Assembly: GCA_039888615.1 (NCBI GenBank)
Contig: JBDQQS010000006.1
Strand: one strand, 5' to 3'
Source of the DNA: Flavimaribacter sp039888615
GTDB lineage: Bacteria > Pseudomonadota > Alphaproteobacteria > Rhizobiales > Rhizobiaceae
Length of the DNA: 64,000 nt
Part shown: positions 60,958 to 64,000 of the stretch, in pieces
Numbering within the stretch: the first letter of the stretch is position 1
Layout of the letters: the number at the start of each line of letters is the position of its first letter
The notes under the pieces: model-generated
What the model saw: the letters and a program-made list of their open reading frames with translations, nothing else
The model's database searches: none
Told to the model about the DNA's origin: nothing
Program-made: the position numbers and the translations under genes

Positions 60958-61926
60958 ATGAAGACGCGGGCAATGAATCGAGCTCAACTGGTTATCCCCT
61001 TCTTCTCCCGACTGCCCCCGATTGTCTGGGCGCTGTTGCTGACCGTCGCTTTCGGAGCGCTCTACAATCCCCAGTTTCGCACTGCCGACAATGCGATGAA
61101 CGTGCTCGAGCAGTCGGCGACCCTCGCTTTTCTCGCTCTCGGACAGGCTTTCGTGATCGCCGGCGGCCTTATTGACTTGTCGGTCGGGCAACTGGTCGGT
61201 CTCGTGACCGTCGTCGCCTGCATGGGCTTTGAGGCGTTGCCGGGGTGGGGACTGCCGGTCATTCTCGGTTGCCTTTTCCTTGGTGCAGTGGTCGGTGCGA
61301 TCAATGGAACGCTTATCAACCACCTGCGGATGCCGCCTCTTATCCTGACCTTCGGCATGCTGAGCGTGCTGCAGGGTTGCATCTTCATGTTGACCGATCG
61401 AAGCGTCGGCAGCTCGATTCCAGCCATCGATTTTCTTGCGCATGGTCGGGTCGCTGGTATCCCGGCATCACTTATCCTCGTCATCCTCGCTACCGTGATC
61501 GCATTCTATTGCCTGCAGCGGTCGACATTCGGCTGGCACCTTCTGGCGATGGGCAACAATGCCACCGCTTCCAGAAAGGCGGGGCTGAACGTACGCGGTC
61601 TGACACTGATCGCCTATTCGGTATCCGGTTTTTTCGCCGCGATTGCAGGACTGGTTCTGGCCGGACGGCTGGGAACCGGATTTCCCAATGCGGGCAGCGG
61701 TCTCGAGCTCGATTCGATCGTCGCCGTCGTCCTTGGCGGCACCCCACTGAAGGGCGGTCGCGTCAATGTGGTTTCGGTTCTGGCTGCCGTCTTCTTTCTG
61801 GGTACGGTAAGCAATCTGTTGAATCTGATGCAGGTACCGACGTTCACGCAGATTCTGATCAAGGGCATCATCGTTATCCTGGCGATTCTACTCGAGCGGC
61901 CGAGATGGGCGGCGGCGCCGCAATGA
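60958..61926 (+). CDS. ABC transporter permease, ribose/sugar type (RbsC-like)
   Basis: A 322-aa membrane permease (PF02653). It has SATLAFLALGQAFVIAGGLI, DLSVGQLVGL, MPPLILTFGMLSVLQG and VAVVLGGTPLKGG, all typical of RbsC-like subunits. ATG 60958 has no strong ribosome site; ATG 60973 is possible. It overlaps the second permease gene by 4 bp. Substrate is probably a sugar or a small polar compound related to the neighbouring hydrolase. Confidence 0.92.
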   Translation: MKTRAMNRAQLVIPFFSRLPPIVWALLLTVAFGALYNPQFRTADNAMNVLEQSATLAFLALGQAFVIAGGLIDLSVGQLVGLVTVVACMGFEALPGWGLPVILGCLFLGAVVGAINGTLINHLRMPPLILTFGMLSVLQGCIFMLTDRSVGSSIPAIDFLAHGRVAGIPASLILVILATVIAFYCLQRSTFGWHLLAMGNNATASRKAGLNVRGLTLIAYSVSGFFAAIAGLVLAGRLGTGFPNAGSGLELDSIVAVVLGGTPLKGGRVNVVSVLAAVFFLGTVSNLLNLMQVPTFTQILIKGIIVILAILLERPRWAAAPQ

Positions 61927-62906
61927 GCGCAGGCACGTTAGCGAAACGGCCGCTGCTCAGCCGACACCTTTTGGACAAGGCCGCCGTTTGGATCGTGCTC
62001 TTCATCCTTCTGATTGCTGCCGGTTTTGTGTCGGAAGCCTTTTTGAAGCTCAACTATCTCGGCAACCTGGTGCGTCAGGCGGCGCCGATCGGGATCACGG
62101 CAGTCGGAGTCACTTTCGTGATGATCCTGCGCGGCGTCGATCTGTCGGTCGGTGCGATCGTGTCTATGAGCGCCGTGATCTGTGCTCTCGTCATGGACGG
62201 CAAGGCTGAAAATCTGTGGCTGGCCATTGGGGTTACCTGCGTCACCGGAAGCCTGATCGGGCTGGCGAACGGGCTCCTGATTGCTTACGGGCGCGTGTCG
62301 TCCTTCATCCTCACGCTCGGCATGTCGATCGTCGTCTATGGCTTGGTGCAGATGGGCACAGGCGGCACGGCGCGCGGCATCGTGTCTCCCGGTTTCAGGG
62401 AATTTCTCAATGGCCGGATCGGCAACGTGCTGCCGGTTCTGGCCATCTGCTTCCTCGTCGCCGTCATTGTCGGCGTATTCATACAGTCGCAGACGCGTTT
62501 CGGGCGCAATGTCTATCACGTCGGCGCCAACCCGGAAGCGGCGAGACTGGCCGGCATCCCCGCCGTCCAGACAACTGTCATTGCCTATTGCGTCTCGGGT
62601 CTGTTTGCCGGTCTTGGCGGCATCGCGCTGCTGGCGCGGACAGGCGTTTCGGGCACCAATCCAGGCGCCGGGATGGAGTTCGACGTGCTTGCGGCAGTCA
62701 TCCTCGGTGGAACGACATTTGCCGGCGGACGCGGTGGCGTCGGAAGCACTTTCGCCGGCGTTCTTGTGCTTTTCATCGCTCTCAATCTGGCCAATGTCGC
62801 CGGACTCCCCTTCGCCGCTCAGTTGACGATCAAGGGGATCATCATCATCGCCGCCTCGGCCGCCCATGCATGGATCGGACGCAGCGGCGGTGACCGAACA
62901 GAATAA
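61923..62906 (+). CDS. ABC transporter permease, ribose/sugar type (RbsC-like)
   Basis: A 327-aa permease paired with the preceding one: APIGITAVGVTFVMILRGVD, DLSVGAIVSMSAVICALV, YGRVSSFILTLGMSIVVYG and AAVILGGTTFAGGRGGVGS. The open frame reaches back to 61245, but that part overlaps the first permease in another phase. ATG 61923 overlaps the upstream stop (ATGA). Two different permeases imply a heterodimeric channel. No ATPase gene is seen before the window ends. Confidence 0.92.
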   Translation: MSAGTLAKRPLLSRHLLDKAAVWIVLFILLIAAGFVSEAFLKLNYLGNLVRQAAPIGITAVGVTFVMILRGVDLSVGAIVSMSAVICALVMDGKAENLWLAIGVTCVTGSLIGLANGLLIAYGRVSSFILTLGMSIVVYGLVQMGTGGTARGIVSPGFREFLNGRIGNVLPVLAICFLVAVIVGVFIQSQTRFGRNVYHVGANPEAARLAGIPAVQTTVIAYCVSGLFAGLGGIALLARTGVSGTNPGAGMEFDVLAAVILGGTTFAGGRGGVGSTFAGVLVLFIALNLANVAGLPFAAQLTIKGIIIIAASAAHAWIGRSGGDRTE

Positions 62907-62935
62907 GGGAACCAGTCCAAAGGAGGACTTCGACA

Positions 62936-64000
62936 TGACTTCTCTCAAGAGAATGCTTGCAGCGACGATGGCAGCACTTGCTGTCCTTGTATTGACCGGG
63001 CCGGGAACGGCCCAGGAGCTCGACCTCACCAAGGAATCGACCTACGACCAGATCCTGGAGTGGGCCAACGAACCGCTCGACACGTCCGAATACAAGAAGG
63101 ATGGCAAGCTGAAGATCGGCGTTTCGGCCGGCTATCTCAGCAACGCCTGGATCAATTTCACTGCGCAGATGATCAAGTATGAAGCGTCGCTGCATCCGGA
63201 GATCGAGGAGATCAAGATCACGGATGCGGGCTTCAATCCGACCAAGCAGGCGGCCGATATCGACGACCTGCTGACGAGCGGCGTCGATGCGATCCTGTTC
63301 TGGCCGGTCGACGAGAAGGCGATTATGCCTGCGCTGAAGAAAGCCCACGATCAGGGCGTCGTCACCATCAATATCGGTTACAACTTCATGCGCGACCCGT
63401 CAGTCACGTCGAATGCCTATGTCAACCAGTGGGGGTACACCGAGCAGGTAGTCGACCAGTTTATCGAATCCCTCGACGGCAAGGGCAAGGTCATCGCCAT
63501 GCTGCCCATCGCCGGTTCTTCGGCTGCCGTGGTCCAGCTGGCGGTTCTGGAACAGAAGCTAAAGGACAATCCCGAAATGGAATTGTTGAGTGCGGAATAT
63601 GGCGACTGGGATCGAGCCAAGGCCAAGCAACTGACGGAAAACCTATTGCAGCGGTTTCCGCAGATTGACGGCGCCTTCTCGCCCGCAGGCCAGATGTCCA
63701 TGGGCATCTATGAAGCCTTCGACGAAGCAGGTCGGCTCAATGAGCTGACCCTGTCGCCTGGCGACGACTACAACGGTTGGGTCAAACTCGTTGCAAACGA
63801 AGGCAAATGGGGTTCCGTCACGAGCGGCCTCGAGGTCGGACGGGCGGCCGTGCAACAGGCCGTCGATATTTTGACCGGCGCACAGACAACGACGGCCATT
63901 GTTGTGCCGACACGCTATCTCGCACCGGAGGAAGCCAGGGAACTCCACGAACCCGATCGTCCCGACGACTGGTTCAAGACCGACCTTCCGGCCGAGTACC
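62936..64000 (+). CDS. ABC sugar-type substrate-binding protein (partial, runs off window)
   Basis: The first 355 residues of a periplasmic binding protein of the ribose/galactose (peripla_BP_4) type. A Sec signal (AALAVLVLTGPGTAQ) precedes KIGVSAGYLSNAWINFTAQM, DAGFNPTKQAADIDDLLTSG and DAILFWPVDEKAIMPALKKA. A strong AAGGAGG lies eight bases before the ATG. It is the third gene of the importer operon. The stop codon and probably the ATPase gene are to the right of base 64000. Confidence 0.92.

Noticed and set aside
61245..61922. N-terminal extension of the second ribose-type permease
   Set aside because: Lies in another phase of the first permease gene; the real start overlaps its stop at 61923.
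61938..63032. 364-aa minus-strand frame
   Set aside because: Low-complexity Asp/Arg/His-rich translation lying antisense to two well-supported ABC transporter genes.
1..64000. CRISPR array or phage structural genes
   Set aside because: No regularly spaced direct repeats, cas genes, capsid, tail or terminase-like proteins were seen.

Overview
The window looks like alphaproteobacterial DNA, most likely from the Hyphomicrobiales (Rhizobiales). The reasons are the mix of TRAP, BMP-type and ribose-type ABC importers, a tRNA-Arg(CCG)-like 3' fragment, a tandem glycine riboswitch, and a hairpin at 268-301 resembling small palindromes I associate with rhizobial genomes. It is an accessory, catabolic and mobile region. 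No ribosomal, replication or central housekeeping gene is present. Assignment to a genus is not possible from what can be seen.

Layout. (1) 1-3.6 kb: a transposase tail, a large tyrosine recombinase with an N-terminal HTH and zinc-ribbon-like module, a small excisionase-like HTH protein and an unknown 407-aa protein. (2) 4.2-10.4 kb, minus strand: a tightly overlapping operon of acyl-CoA ligase, HyuA, HyuB and an amidohydrolase-like protein, divergent from a LysR regulator, which is followed by a TAXI-type TRAP transporter (11.6-14.6 kb). (3) 14.7-25.6 kb: a nine-gene minus-strand operon containing a BMP/nucleoside ABC importer, two nucleoside hydrolases, an SDR dehydrogenase, an enolase-superfamily dehydratase and a COG3618-type lactonase. 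It is divergent from a LacI regulator translationally coupled to a cytidine deaminase, and two ATCGAT-centred palindromes lie between the two units. (4) 25.6-35.1 kb: a visibly AT-richer segment with a gene remnant at each end. It holds a third nucleoside hydrolase-like gene, a 2-hydroxychromene-2-carboxylate isomerase/MOSC fusion, a 2Fe-2S flavin reductase, a second LacI regulator, a DctQMP TRAP system and an aldo/keto reductase. (5) 35.2-50 kb: a rhodanese and two divergent operons. The minus-strand one encodes RidA, DctP-Q-M, a luciferase-like monooxygenase and a quinone reductase. The plus-strand one follows a Crp/Fnr regulator and encodes enoyl-CoA hydratase, CaiB, VOC, HyuA, HyuB and PrpE. 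(6) 50-51.5 kb: a P4-type integrase beside a 3' tRNA-Arg fragment, a probable island boundary. (7) 51.7-58.2 kb: LysR, DctM-P-Q, an M20 amidohydrolase and MmgE/PrpD. (8) 58.4-64 kb: a tandem glycine riboswitch in front of a truncated DadA-like gene, an isochorismatase-fold hydrolase, a TetR regulator, and a ribose-type ABC importer running off the right edge.

How the genes may work together. The strongest candidate for an undescribed system is region 3. Nucleosides would be imported, hydrolysed to base plus ribose, and the sugar oxidised, delactonised and dehydrated to a 2-keto-3-deoxy acid. Region 4 offers a second idea: a MOSC protein fused to a GST-kappa-like isomerase, encoded with a flavin/2Fe-2S reductase and a nucleoside hydrolase, suggests reductive processing of an N-hydroxylated or otherwise modified nucleoside. 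The two HyuAB plus acyl-CoA ligase modules (regions 2 and 5) have the logic of ketone carboxylation followed by CoA activation, although true hydantoin hydrolysis cannot be excluded. All three are inferences from domain content and gene order.
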